From the NCBI RefSeq assembly GCF_022605725.1, contig NC_065548.1, forward strand, positions 40,541,131 to 40,605,130: a DNA stretch of 64,000 nt, read 5' to 3'. This document shows positions 11,072-22,964 of this stretch, in pieces. Position numbers and translations under genes: made by a program. The notes beneath the pieces are model-generated. The model worked only from the letters and a program-made list of their open reading frames with translations, ran no database searches and was not told the DNA's origin. The stretch comes from Anthonomus grandis grandis. Taxonomy: Eukaryota > Arthropoda > Insecta > Coleoptera > Curculionidae. The first letter of the stretch is position 1. Each line of letters starts with the position of its first letter.

Positions 11072-11344
11072 AATGTCCAATCCCATCCTTAAAGTTACAG
11101 CAAGTCGTTCGATTGATGAGATGGCATCACTCATCTTGCTATTCTCCAGTAAAGGACCCAGTCGATTGTTAAGTTCATCGAAAATTGAGATCGACATCCG
11201 AAAGTAATTAAAAAATGTTCTGTTGTCGAAACGAAAATGCCTGCAATTGACCTCTGAAGATTTAAAAAATACTCCCACGTCTTTCTTCTCCGTGAAGAAT
11301 TTCTACTTTTCAATTTTTCGCGGTTGTCCATAATGTTGAAGCAG

Positions 11345-11707
11345 ATACTGCTTAAATGCACGGCTATAAGCCATCGTAAATTTAAGACTGCATGCGGCAT
11401 TGTTCTATGATATGCACGACACGGCGAATGGCATAAAGTCTGATCGTCTGAAAGAGGCCTTAGAGTAATTTCTTATAGCGAAATCCGGGAAAAGATGTAG
11501 CACGAGTGCGGAGCCAGGGCAAAATTTACAAACCATTGGTGTAATTAGTGCAGGTTTGTGTAATTCATTGGGGCACTAAGGTGACACTTTTTGCCCTGAA
11601 TGCACCCAGTTCTGCATGAGCTATGGGAGCGTCGAGCTAGTTCCTATATCGTAAGTAGAAAACACGGCGGTTATTATTTATGGAATTTGATAAATAATTG
11701 CATATAA
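11345..11707. other. Spacer between Harbinger and P element
   Basis: No coding similarity is seen. It may include the Harbinger end, but I could not match terminal inverted repeats. Confidence 0.4.
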
Positions 11708-11714
11708 GCGAAAC
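11708..11714. repeat. Target site duplication GCGAAAC, left copy
   Basis: GCGAAAC precedes the left inverted repeat and recurs at 16804-16810 right after the right one. Drosophila P elements make 8 bp duplications; here 7 bp match exactly. Confidence 0.85.
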
Positions 11715-11747
11715 CACCGTCTATAGATTACAACAAGTCAGACCACT
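11715..11747. repeat. P-element left terminal inverted repeat (33 bp)
   Basis: It begins CACCGTCTATAG and ends GACCACT, and is an exact reverse complement of 16771-16803. Similarity stops sharply after 11747. Confidence 0.92.
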
Positions 11748-12005
11748 CAAGCGGCCCTGAAATCGATTGCCCCACCCCCCGTTCCTCACCTCGCCATGCA
11801 TCGGCTGGGTAGAACCCAGGTTTAGTTTTCGCAAGTACGTTAACTTGTGTGCATCCATTTCGCGAGAGAGTTTTTGCTTGTAGCGTTTTAGACAATAATT
11901 TGGTTACAGTTCGGTTTGTGAATTTTTGGTGGCTTTAAGTTGTTATTTACATAAAGTGGCAAAAGGTTTTTTTTATTTTGGTTTTGTTTTTTGAACTGTT
12001 TTATA

Positions 12006-15000
12006 ATGGCATATGCTGGATACTGTTCCGTTCCTAACTACACGGTTCGTGTTAACGAAACTGCAGTTTTTCGATGTTCGAAGGATCCAGTAAGGTAAGT
12101 TGCAAATTTGAAATAATCTTGTTTAATATTTATAATATTGGGTTTACATTTATAAGAATGAATAATAATTATAGGTATCTTAAAAATTATAATAACTAAC
12201 TATAGTCATCTCCTAATTAATTCTATATTGTTGTTTTTAATAATATATAAAATAATATATTTTAAAGAAATTATAATTTAAAGGTTGAGGATTTTTCAAT
12301 ATATTCCACATAATTTTTTACCTATTTATAAAAATATATATTAATTAAATAATAAATAAATTAGGCCTTTATTTTATACTCGGCAAAGGGCAGCGATGCT
12401 GATTTGTTTTTTTTTTCGTTATTATTTTTATTTTTGTCTCTATTATTTTTCTTAAAACATAAATAAAGTGTGATGTTTTAGTTGGATTAGAGTTATATTT
12501 TAATTTTTAAAATAATTAAAGTGATCTGATTTTGTGACTGTGTAATATATGGTTAATATGTTGCACGTACTAAATTTTATTTTTGTATATCTATTGCAGG
12601 TGTCAAGAATGGAAAGAAAGTTTGGGATTTATTGGAGAACATAAATATGCCAATTTAACTCCTGAAGAAGCTTTTAGTTGTATAAGAATATGCAGCTTTC
12701 ATTTTGATGACAATAGTTTCACTCCCTCAGGAAAACGACTATTAAAAACAGCTATTCCAAAACTGACAAGGGAATACCGTCATATTATGGGTTTAAGTAT
12801 ATAAAATTTGTACAAAAGTTAATCAACTTTAAAAACATTATATTTTTGGTTTTAGGTCAAACTTCTGGGATTAATGTGTATAATGAATAAAATGATTATA
12901 TTGTTTCTCCAGCTCTTCCACATCTAATAGATGAATCAACTCAAACGGATTCTCAGTCAGGTATTCATTTAAGTATATTAATTTACTCTTTTACTGCCAA
13001 TTCTTAAATATAGTTTAAAATATTTAAAAAAATTATTAAAGAAAAAAAATTTGCTTTTTACAAAACCATAACAGTTAATGTTAGTGCAGTTTCTAAATGT
13101 GACGCATCTACCCAAACTGGAATTTATGAAGAGTTTGCTCAAGGTTAAAAAACACATAATATTAATTATATAATTATATTAATTTAGCTTTTATTTTAGA
13201 TATTTATTGCCAAACTCCACAGCACTTATCACAAAATTCACCGCGAAAACAAAGCTTGAAGAGAAAACTAGAAGAAATGCAACATTCTTTGAAGTGTAGG
13301 GGCTGGTTAAATGTTGATATTACAACGTCAGATATGTTGCAGTTTCTAGAAGATAACTATCCGGAACACTCCACCATGCTGATTAGATATCAATTATTAT
13401 TGCTTGATAAAGTCAAAAAAGGTGCAAGATATTCTGAAGAGTTTAAGCAATTTGCTCTTACATTATATTTACTAGGACCAAAAGCCTATAAAAAATTATC
13501 TAAGGTTATAACGCTGTCTTCTATAACAACCCTTAAAAGAATTACCCAAAGTTGGAGCATTTCTACCGGTTTTAATGATTTTGTTTTTAAATCTTTAGAA
13601 TTAAAAGTGTCTGTAATGTCCGATAAAGCAAAAGATTCTATTTTATGTATTGATGAAATTTCAATTAAGTCAAATCTATTTTTATAATCATTCTAAAGAT
13701 ACAATAATTGGATTTCAGGATTTACCTAATAGTAAGTCTACTGATATTGCTACCAGTATTTTAGTAGTAATGGTTAGAGGAATTGCTTATAATTGGAAAC
13801 AACAATTCGCCTATTTTTTTTCGCCTATTTTTTTGCCAAAAATAGTACTAGTTCAGACAATTTAAAAAACATAATATTTGAGTCGATTCGAAGATTAAAG
13901 GGTATAGGTCTTAATGTTATAATTTATAATAATATTTATACGTTGGTTAAAAATGATCTTCAATTGAATTGGGAAAATCCAACATTTTTTGTTGATGACT
14001 CACCCATATTTTATTTATTTGATGTGCCACATCTATTGAAGTCTACTAGAAATAATTTTTTTCCTATATTTTTCTTTTGGAGAACGGATTGACAAACAAA
14101 TATTTTTTAGACAGCATGTATAATCTTGATAAAACAAAAAACTATAAATTGGCGCCAAAACTCACCAACGAACATCTTAATCCCACAAGATTCCAAGCAA
14201 TGAAAGTGAAATTAGCTGCTCAAATATTTAGTCATTGTGTTGCAGTTGCTATGCAAACATATATACATTTTCAAAAGTTACCGGAAGAAGCTAAAATTAC
14301 AGCGAATTTTATTGAAAATATGAATCAGTTATTTGATCTCCTTAATTCTGGTAACCTACAAAATAATCATGCTTTTATGGGCACTTCAAATCAATTACAA
14401 TTTTTAAATAAAATGAAATCCCTTTTTGCAAATTTAAGGCTTTTAAATGAAAATGGAAAAGACGTCACCAGCTCCGTTAGATTTATATTTGGGTGGAGAT
14501 TAACAATTTCGTCTATTATAGGGCTATGGAAAACTTTAAAGGAAAAAAACTATTCATTTTTACTTACTCGACAATTAAATCAAGACTGTCTTGAAAATTA
14601 TTTCGGATAAATCAGAAATGCATGTGGAAGTGCGAGAAATCTAACTCCCATTTAATTTTGCAGAGCATTTAAGAAAACACTTGCATTAAAATTGTTTGAC
14701 CCAACAGAAGGTGGCAATACTCTTGAAGATGCTGCCGACATATTGATGGCCGATTTATTAAAAAAAGCAAGTTTTTTGCAAAATATAAAAAAAAAACAAA
14801 TAATCATCAACCGGCGTTGGGAATTCAGAGTGATGATTACCAAAATTTAGGTACTGTAGAGGGTAATGCTTTAGTGTATGTCGCGAGATATTTAAAAAAA
14901 AAATGTCATTCATGTGATATTTGTGTAGGGTTTTCTAATTCCTCTGAAAGCAATAGTTCTACTGTATTTTGTGAACTAAAGGCTTATGAAGGTAAGCAAA

Positions 15001-15278
15001 GTTTATTTGGTGGTCTAAGAGTCCCTCCTAAACCATTCATAACATATTTACAGTCTTTGGAAGACATTTTTATTTTATATTTTAATCGTTTTTCTATAGA
15101 AAGTATTGTAGGATATAAGCTTATGCATGAATTTTTAAAAATCCCATTTTTGCATCCTTGTGAAAGCTTTCCAAAGAAATATTTTATATCTCTTTATACT
15201 AGAGTTAGAATCTATTATACTCTAAAATTTGCAAATAGAGAAATAAAACGTCAATTGCAAAATAAGGAAAACCATTAA
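12006..15278 (+). pseudogene. THAP-domain P-element transposase, broken
   Basis: Exons I can place by phase and splice sites: 12006-12094, 12600-12790, 12856-12960, 13075-13143 and 13200 onward. Exons 1-2 encode a THAP zinc finger (start MAYAGYCSVPNY; ICSFHFDDNSF with the C..H pair; closing AIPKL). The second Cys of the opening C..C pair reads Tyr. The long last exon follows the P/THAP9 order: GARYSEEFKQFALTLYLLG, GPKAYKKL, LCIDEISIK (first catalytic Asp), VMVRGIAYNWKQ, FDVPHLLKSTRNN, LAPKLTNEHL, FQAMKVKLAAQIFSH, RQLNQDCLENYFG, GNALVYVARYL. Breaks: a TAA in exon 3, shifts near 13680, 13815 (tandem 15-16 bp duplication), 14070 and 14815, and TAA codons near 14608 and 14655. The second catalytic Asp position appears to read Asn. 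Confidence 0.88.
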
Positions 15279-16770
15279 AAATATTAAAAAATTTGTAAGG
15301 TAACTGATTTGTTGGGTAAATTCTGATCAACCATCTCTTTTAAATTGTTTATACATTTTATAAAATAAAATTGAATTCGTCATAACTGTTCGTACGTGAT
15401 AAGACAGATTGATTATCATTGCCATGGGCAACTTAATTGTTTGTTTGTTGACAATATAATGCCAGATCATTTTTTTCAATATACATTTTTAAAAAACCGG
15501 GGTTAAAATACGTTTCTCATTTAATGAAAACGAGTAAAAGTAAATGAAAGCTCGTTGCTAAACTTAAATAGCAGGTTATAATCCCTCAGGATGGATGATC
15601 AGAGTATACTACTTGTATAAATATAATTACCCAATAATAAAGTAGTATGTATTTCATCCCTATATGTTAAATATTTTGTTCTGTATTTTGTGTTTTACAT
15701 AGAAGCATTACAATCTTAAAAAATAGTTTATTATTTAATTTATCCCCCTAATGTTACTGGAATAGTTTTAGCCGATTTTACAACCTATTATCCCAAACCA
15801 ACGCACCCCACTTCTTTCTGTCGGCCACCAATGTCGGCGTTTAAGACTCGGTAAATTTTGATAATTTAACATATTTTATATATATTTACTATATCCACAA
15901 ATGAATACAAATTATATAATTTACAAAACTACTTACTTAGCGCTTATTATGATACTTGTTTGTTATTCTTTTGCGCTTTTGTATTTTTAAAACGACCTAA
16001 TTCAAAAATTAAAATAACCCATACCGTATTAAAATTATTTTATATTTTTTAGTGCGTTTAATTGTGTTTTTTAATTGTTTATTTATTTTAACTTTAGATT
16101 TATTTTTTGAATATTCATCTCTAAAATTTCAACAAATATTAAGTAAAAACTTGTATTTTTTGATAAGCCTCCTAAAAATGTAGCAAATTTAAACAATTCA
16201 ACAAGTAAGGTTTTTTTCAAATTCACTTTTTATATATTATATTTGACTTAAAAGGCAGGCATTTTGAATCCGCCATATTAAACGCTTCCAATTTATTTAA
16301 AAGTTCAAATTCATTAAACTGATCAAAACTTCTAGATACACCAATTTTAGAAAAGGGAAACTCAAAAACATTTTAAAAACTGTCCTTGTTATCGAAAGCC
16401 AAGCACCTACAAAATTTGAAAACAATCTGACAAGTAGAAGTTATAGTTTAAATAGAATTCTTAGATTTGTTATATACATACATACAAACATTGCTACATA
16501 AAGGCAAAGAAGTGAAGCTAATATAAAAAATGTGTAAAAACGTTAATAATTAAGAAACACTGTCATATAAACACATTCTATTCCAGTCCTATAAAAAAAG
16601 TTCTTATTTTATGACTTAAAATACTTCTTATGAATACTCCTCGTATAAAAATAATCAGCGCGTCTCAGAATTTGCTTTCATCGATATTTACGATAAACCC
16701 TGGTAAACGCTCGTACGCAGCAAACAGCGGGATTCAAGGTCAATTTTGCTTTAACACGGGCGGTATAGGA
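15279..16770. other. P-element 3' non-coding tail
   Basis: AT-rich sequence without coding resemblance lies between the transposase remains and the right inverted repeat. Long internal tails that hold transposase-binding sites are known in P elements, but I see no specific site. Confidence 0.5.
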
Positions 16771-16803
16771 AGTGGTCTGACTTGTTGTAATCTATAGACG
16801 GTG
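16771..16803. repeat. P-element right terminal inverted repeat (33 bp)
   Basis: It begins AGTGGTC and ends GACGGTG, the exact reverse complement of 11715-11747. Confidence 0.92.
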
Positions 16804-16810
16804 GCGAAAC
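16804..16810. repeat. Target site duplication GCGAAAC, right copy
   Basis: Identical to 11708-11714 on the far side of the P-like element. Confidence 0.85.
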
Positions 16811-16989
16811 TAAATTTTAAGAGAAGGTAGCGTAAAACATAACTTCAACTAACAACAGGCAACTTTTAAATTTTCTCCTTAAGGCTTAAGCCAAAACCAT
16901 TGGCAATGCAACAGTGTGGCTTTTTCCCTGAACTGAACCAGTGTCGGTGCCGCCCTAGTGCCACGTTTTTTTTCCAATGGATTTCGCTA

Positions 16990-17250
16990 TTAAAGTTTAG
17001 ACTTTGATATTGCACAATTTGCTTATCATGCACTTGTGAAGTCTCACTTGAGCTATGGCATATGTTTTTGGTGTTCATGTGCTCAATATAGGTTTAACTC
17101 ACTGTTTATACTTCAAACTAGATAAATTGGCTTTCTGTCTAGAATAGAATATTGTGAGTCATGTTGTCTTATTTTTATAAAATATAAAATTTTAACAATT
17201 TGTCCCTTATGTCATTTATTCATTCAAGAACGACTTTCTGTACTCCGTGA
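16990..17250 (+). pseudogene. Non-LTR RT thumb/C-terminal fragment
   Basis: The frame reads AYHALVKSHLSYGICFW, then SLFILQ, then AICLL after a stop, and ESCCLIFIKYKILTI. This matches the post-RT region of Jockey/CR1-type elements, where the pattern is Y.AL..SHL.YGI..WG...., LQKRAIR and ESC...F..L.ILTL. There is no catalytic core. It begins about 180 bp right of the P-element insertion. Confidence 0.6.
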
Positions 17251-19515
17251 TATTTGTATTTTTATTAGGATTATTTTACCTTATAGCAAGGTTTTGTCAA
17301 CAACTCTGTTTGTTGAGAGAAAGATAAATGGATGTTTTCAGAAGTGCTTATTTGTCATTGGTCATTTCCTGAGAAATTATATTGTGTCAGGTCAGATACG
17401 TTCTTATATTCACTTATGTTCGAAAAGCCAATCGTTATTGGTTATTATTTGTAAAAACCGATTCAAAATAGGTAAAAATACACAGGATGTTCTATGGAAC
17501 ATAGAACATCCCTTAAAAAAATATAACAATCATTCTTCATAACTTTGTGGGCGAGCCTGTATATTTGAATTTATTACCAATATGTAGATTTTTAATACCC
17601 TTACATTTTTTATATAAGACCTTTTTTAATAACCCCTATATATTTTAAAATTATCGAAAATTGATAATTTTTTCCAACCCAACCCAACCCTATATATAAA
17701 AAGTAATAGATATAAATAATAAATAAACTATATCGCTAATATTTTCTCCTCAAGAAATAACTGGTTTTTAAAATTTGCACCCAACTTTTTATTCTAAGCC
17801 AAGCTCCCTTGAAAATAGTATATTTCAAATTAATGCTGTATAAATCCAGCAGACGAGGATTTTGACATGCAACATTATTCTGACAGGACGTTACAAGTAG
17901 CATAAAGTTTATTTCCCTAGTGATAAAGAAAGACAAGTTTACTTTTGCTGAATAAATGAATATTTCTCTGGCTAGTGGTAGGCTTATTTTAAATATAGCC
18001 GCGTCATTGCCAACAAGTTTTAAAACGTAATTCTGAAAGAGTACTGACGGTTGATTTATTTTATTGATGCACAGACAAATTTCCATGAACCAACACATTC
18101 TGAGAAAAGGAGTATATTGGTATGATATTTTATTATAAACTTAGAAACACTCCCTACTAATAATTTGCACCCAAGAATAGAAAAATCTTTAAAAAGTCTT
18201 AATAATATGGACCTTAAAAATTATTATTAACGTAGCTAACAACGATAATTTGTTAAAAAAAGCTAAAGGAAATATTTATTATTCTGACGAAAAATGGCTT
18301 TTATATTAATTTATATTATTCTTGTAAATTTTTTTTTTGTTAACTTAGCATTTTAAGAGTTATATTTTCTTAACTTCACGAAAAGATTATCTAATTAGCA
18401 AAAAATACAGAGAAAAAAACCTTAAATTAAAAAATACAAAGGGCATCATAAAAAAATATTAATGAAGGAAACAACGAGAAATAAAACAGTTCCATGATTA
18501 AAAAAAATATTTAATTGCCAAACTTAGTTTTTTAGAAATTAGATATCTTTAAAAATAATATATCAAGACCAGAAAAAACTCAGAAAAGGACTGCAGAAGA
18601 GAATAAGGATATAGAGAATAAAAGAGACCAACAGACAAAAAGATAAGCTAATAAATAAATTCTTCTTAAAAAACACTCTTTCACCCTAGATCTTTGGATA
18701 CTTTTACTAATGCAGTTGAATTAACTACAAATGAAAGTGTAGAAATTTATTACAATTTGCAAACTGTCGGTGGCAGAGTGCTGCTCTATCATGCAAAAAG
18801 GTATACCTTCACCTCAACCCCAAGAATGGAGGCCATGCTCCAACAAGAACATTCTGAAGGTGCCGGAGGTACCTAAATATAAATCTAGTAGAATAGAGGG
18901 TGGCTGACCAGAGTGGTAATTGACGCTAATTTATACAAGCAGCAAATCTGAAATAGCATACAGGATACCATACAAAACAATGACAATCTACAGGTTCTAC
19001 AGGTGAATAAAGACTTAGTACTAGCCAAAAATAGTAGAAGTTTGAGAATAGCAACTTGAAGTTCTCATCGAAAACAATGAAAAACTTTTGTCCATAATAC
19101 TCCTTGAATTTATTAAGGGAAACACAGCGTTTTTAAACCTACAACATTCAAACAACTACAACTAATATGCACACTGCGGCTACTGCTATTATCAACATAT
19201 TGTGGAGTTTTTACCTGTTCATTAGGTGTGAATCAAAACATTTGATGTACAAAAATAGTCAACTGATTTATTTACATGTGTACACTTAAGACTACTAGAA
19301 TAATTAATTTACACCTTATTTATTTAATAACAATTATGTCTGATTTAAATATTGCGCCAATATTTCGAACTTCTTTAACTAAAGTATTAACTGTCTTTGG
19401 CGATTTATACTTCCCGAAAAAAGGTCTAAACGACATTCTAAACGACATTTTTTAAAAATATTCTACATTTTTTGGTAGCTTTAAGTATTTATGCATAATT
19501 ATATAAAATTGTTTA
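17251..19515. other. Non-coding AT-rich region
   Basis: I see no recognisable gene. A perfect hairpin lies at 17485-17511 and is listed separately. The minus-strand frame at 17736-18098 and the plus-strand frame at 18694-18876 match no family I know. Confidence 0.45.
17485..17511. repeat. Perfect 12 bp hairpin, GAA loop
   Basis: GGATGTTCTATG pairs with CATAGAACATCC around a GAA loop. ACAGGATGTTC-type ends are common in short insect repeats, so this may be the palindromic junction of a small element; no larger unit could be defined. Confidence 0.6.
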
Positions 19516-19730
19516 TGTTAGCCGGTCAAGGGGTTTGCGATGGATTTTAGGCTCACGTTTGCTATAAGTTCGTAAGGTCGTAATTAGTAAATAGTTAAAA
19601 TTATGATTACGATGCTCACCTCAATTTGTATAATTACCTCGAATTGTTATTTTATGATTCATATAAATAGTTGTTAATTTTTGTGAATAAACGAGTATTG
19701 AGTTCTACACCCAGTAGTCTCTTATTTCTT
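19516..19730 (+). repeat. Possible LTR-like segment
   Basis: The segment begins TGTTAGCCGG, has TATAAATAG near 19667, GAATAAAC about 20 bp later and ends near TTCTTAAC. This layout (TGTT start, TATA box, AATAAA, AAC end) resembles a Gypsy-type LTR. Decayed Gypsy pol lies nearby, but on the opposite strand, and no second copy is in the window. Treat as a candidate only. Confidence 0.25.
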
Positions 19731-20299
19731 AACCTACTACGGCCAAGCCACCTTGTCTTAAACCTATGGTGAGGCTGCTATAGGGTAGTAGGGAAAAAAA
19801 GGTTTAGGGAAAAGCCCTAGATCTTTTCACTAACCTTCCACGCATCTACAGAGATCTCCTGCGGTGTGCCCGCGTTAATCATTCCGGAATGACGAAGAAT
19901 AGCTAGTATTTGGAGCTTTGCCAATATCACTACACTGAACGCTCCTTAACTTTATTTCATCCCGAAATGATTCCAAAGATGATGAATGTCGATATCGGCC
20001 GAAGGTTGATCTCTTGCAACTGTATTTCTTGTAGAAATAATAATCAGGGCTCTTTTTGATGAGGGAAAGTATAATAACACACTAGAATTTGCACGCCAAG
20101 AGACCTAAAGGACTTCTAATATTCTCCGAATCGTCCTCCAGTCCTAGGTATCGAGTGTGCGAGTTTAGGCTCGGCTTCTCAGATCCTCGGCAAGCAACTC
20201 TTTAAAAGAATATAAATCGTTCCAAACGTCCTTATAGGTTGGTCTCTGATGTGACGCCTCTTGGTAACCAGGTCGAGGATCTTTGCTAGTCAACTATTT

Positions 20300-21600
20300 T
20301 CCGCCGCAAGAGTCCATCCAGATTAGGACTATCTGGATATTGAGATCTCTTGGTCTTTTATAAGAAACCCATGTTGCCAAGTATCATCGACAAAAGTGAT
20401 TTTGATAAGTGAGCATCTTTCTCTTCTGCCCACTGAGAATAATTGGGATGTGAATAGGGCCTCCTTGGTAAATCGGTATTTCCTTAGATTCTCCCTGCTC
20501 GGTATTCAATCTTAAAATCAAACTTCTGTAGCTTCTCTATCCATCTTGCCACTTAACCCTCTAAATTTTTAAACTAAAGAAGGCATGATAAATTCGCAGC
20601 AAGAACCTCCTCTCATAGAGGTACTTCTTTTTTTCTCTGCCCAACTTTTTCTTCTTGGTGATTGGGACAGCACGGCTCCTATGCCTACATTGCTAGCGTC
20701 AGTATCTAGTACAAATCTTCCTTTAAGTAGAGGATAACTAAGGATAGGTCACTAGCTTGTCAGAACCGCTTGTCTTTTAGGTGATCGAAAGCTTTTTGGC
20801 AGTCTTGGGACTATTGGACTTTCCGTTTTCCTTCTGTCAGCTTGATTAATGGTTTTGCGCTGTTGGAAAATCCCTCCACATAGCATCGGTAGTAAGTGCG
20901 TAATCATAAAAAAACTGTGAGGCTTGCCTTTGGAAACTAGCCAATCTTTGACAGTCTGAATCTTTGCCTTGTCAACCGCAACTCCACGGCTGGAAACGAC
21001 GTGACTTAAATACTGCACCAAAAAATGTCATTCTTCTTCAAAGGACTGAAAGATGACATTTTTTGGGCTTAGCTTTAATCCAAACCTTGTATCCATAGGA
21101 GCATTTCTTCTAGATTTTCGCTCTGATCCTCAAATAAGAATTTTCCTACCACAATAATGCATACCATCAAGTTAACCAGACAACACTTAGTACAAGTCTC
21201 GTATTCTTCCTATCTTTAAGGGCCAACTAAACTTGCCAGTAACCACTTTTCAGATCTAGCATAGAAAAGAGCTCCGATCCAGCCAGTGTGTTCAAAGTGT
21301 CAGCGGAAGAGGATAGCTGTTCTTTTTAGTCGCAGTATCTACCGGAAATCTACATAAAATTTGGTTGAGCTGTCCTTCTTCTTTCTCAGTATCACGGGTG
21401 AACACCACGGCTAGATGCTTCTATGATTCCTTTCTTGACCATAATCTCAACAATGTTGTTAGCCTCATCTCTCTTGGCCAGTCTTCGAGCTATCTGCTCA
21501 AAGAAGGGCAATGAACGGGTTGACGATCTAGCAGGACAAGGTTCCGTTAGCCCTTTCGTAGGTCTTAAGCCGTGTCTCAAAATTAGTAAAAACAAATTTC
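20300..21600 (-). pseudogene. Decayed Gypsy pol (RT and RNase H)
   Basis: On the minus strand, from high to low coordinate, the Gypsy order is visible: LAKRDEANNIVEIMVKKGII and EASSR (start of RT fingers), KDSSTKFYVDFRY, LFSMLDLKSGYWQV near 21240, NVIFQSFEEE, VQYLSHVVSSRGVAVD near 20990, and then the RNase H start VLDTDASNVGIGAVL near 20700. The YLDD active site is not readable. Several frameshifts and stops are present. It is unrelated in detail to the young Gypsy at 50.9-61 kb. The remainder of the element (integrase, gag) is not recognisable. Confidence 0.7.
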
Positions 21601-21604
21601 CCAG

Positions 21605-22925
21605 GAACTTAATAATTGGGCACGGGAAAAAACAAAGAAGAATTGAAAAAGAATAATAAAAATAATAATAAATCGTCTTTTATTAGATACCACAAAATAC
21701 ATAAGTAAGTAGTATAAAACATGAATTTAATATTTTAATGGTATAAGTGCAAGCAGTGGCGAAGTCTAGCTGCAGTAGCTATTCATACTCATACAGGGGA
21801 TTAAAAAAAAAACGTGAAAGACTTGGTGGGAATCCATCCTAACTGAGCATAACTGCCTAAAAATGTAACTTCTTAGTATAAGAGAATGTTCGCTCTGTTT
21901 GAATCGCGGTACAAGAAAGGAAACCACATATTAGGAATATGTGATAAGTGGAATTGCCTGAGAAGAAAAATTATTGGAGCAACGATACCCTAACAGGAAA
22001 ATCGTACTGACTGACTCAGACAACGTGCAAACCTTTATTTAAGCATTTTTTAGGACGGCCGACTCAGTGAAGACCTTGCATTGGAAATGGGGGGTTGTGG
22101 TGGGTATTTTTTGTTTGGCGAAAGGGACTTTTACGCCTACTTGCCATGCTCTAGGTTCCTCACCTTTACACTACTACTACTACTACGGCGAATAATATCC
22201 CTTAATTTTTTATCAGTCTAACTATTCCTGATAAAAAAAGGCGACAGAGACGACCCTCTTTCTTACATAAAGATCTACAAGAGTCTCTTAATCGAACACA
22301 GATACCTAACAGCTCTTCTTTTGATCCATATTAAATAATTATTTGGTACATGAGCCCCAGAAACAAACTGCATATTTCTGGCGGGCTTTTTTGATGATAG
22401 ACCTGTTCACTTTATTAAAAATTATCAAGTAATGATCGCAAAGCAATTACTATATATTTTGGAGATAAGCTGTTTAATGTAGATTTTAAATTTTAGTTTC
22501 TTATATCCAAGAATTGACACATATTATCCAGTACATCATTATTATATACAGCATAAGTAATGCTACTCACGCGAGTGCATTTTAAAATTGACTAGAAAAA
22601 TTTTTTTTGTTCATCTATACTTGCCATCGACTATTAATTCAGACACAAATGAGGATTTTTAAAAAACTATTGAAATTACAGAAAGTTCGCAATAATTTAT
22701 ATAAGTTGGGTATATTGTATATTGCAAAAGATAGTTGTTATGTTATAGTATTAAAATTATAACTTACATATAGGATAGGTATACTTATTCCTTACATTCA
22801 GACAGTGAGTGGTGGCGCGTGCGCCATTATTATACGATATGAAAAAAGACGTAAATGCAAAAGTTGAATAGCGTATATCCCAAATAGTTAAAAAATACTT
22901 ACATTAGTTAGACTAGTTTTAATTT
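21605..22925. other. Non-coding region with (CTA)n run
   Basis: Only a short (CTA)5 run near 22178 and AT-rich sequence are seen. No gene is supported. Confidence 0.45.
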
Positions 22926-22964
22926 AAGTAATTTTTAACTAGTGTAGCTAGTTAAAAATTACTT
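22926..22964. repeat. Perfect 17 bp hairpin
   Basis: 22926-22942 is the exact reverse complement of 22948-22964, with a TGTAG loop. No coding or element context is evident. Confidence 0.85.

Larger units (their letters stand above)
9330..11340 (-). pseudogene. PIF/Harbinger transposase pseudogene, two exons
   Basis: Exon 1 (about 11340 to 11088, minus) encodes FFNYFRMSISIFDEL and ends in ERLAVTLR. Exon 2 begins at 10117, after a TTTTTTTAG acceptor, with YLATGNS; the split Arg codon (AG|G) joins the two in frame. Exon 2 then follows the family order: YRIGMSTIS, the EVCDVVWENLRLECMPP stretch, FPHCVSTVDGKH (first catalytic Asp, in a shifted frame), VLLAVIDSEYHF, PYVFIGDKVF (second Asp), LMRPYSGK, HLSRTRRYVKSGFGIL (catalytic region of the RARR..EN.FG motif; the usual Glu reads Lys or Ser here) and YSILHNFVR. 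There are several frameshifts, and the donor reads GA instead of GT. Harbinger enzymes cut and paste with a short TWA-type target. The MADF gene lies inside its intron on the other strand. Confidence 0.85.
11715..16803 (+). mobile_element. P-element-like THAP DNA transposon, complete ends
   Basis: The 5089 bp element has perfect 33 bp terminal inverted repeats and a 7 bp target duplication. Between them lies one multi-exon THAP/P-type transposase pseudogene in the plus orientation, with a ~290 bp 5' leader and a ~1.5 kb 3' non-coding tail. The exact ends mean the boundaries of the insertion are preserved, while the coding region is not. It is therefore a dead copy, although its ends might still be recognised by a related active transposase (inference). 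Confidence 0.9.

Noticed and set aside
17736..18098. 120-codon minus-strand frame
   Set aside because: No motif or family resemblance; composition is that of AT-rich random sequence.
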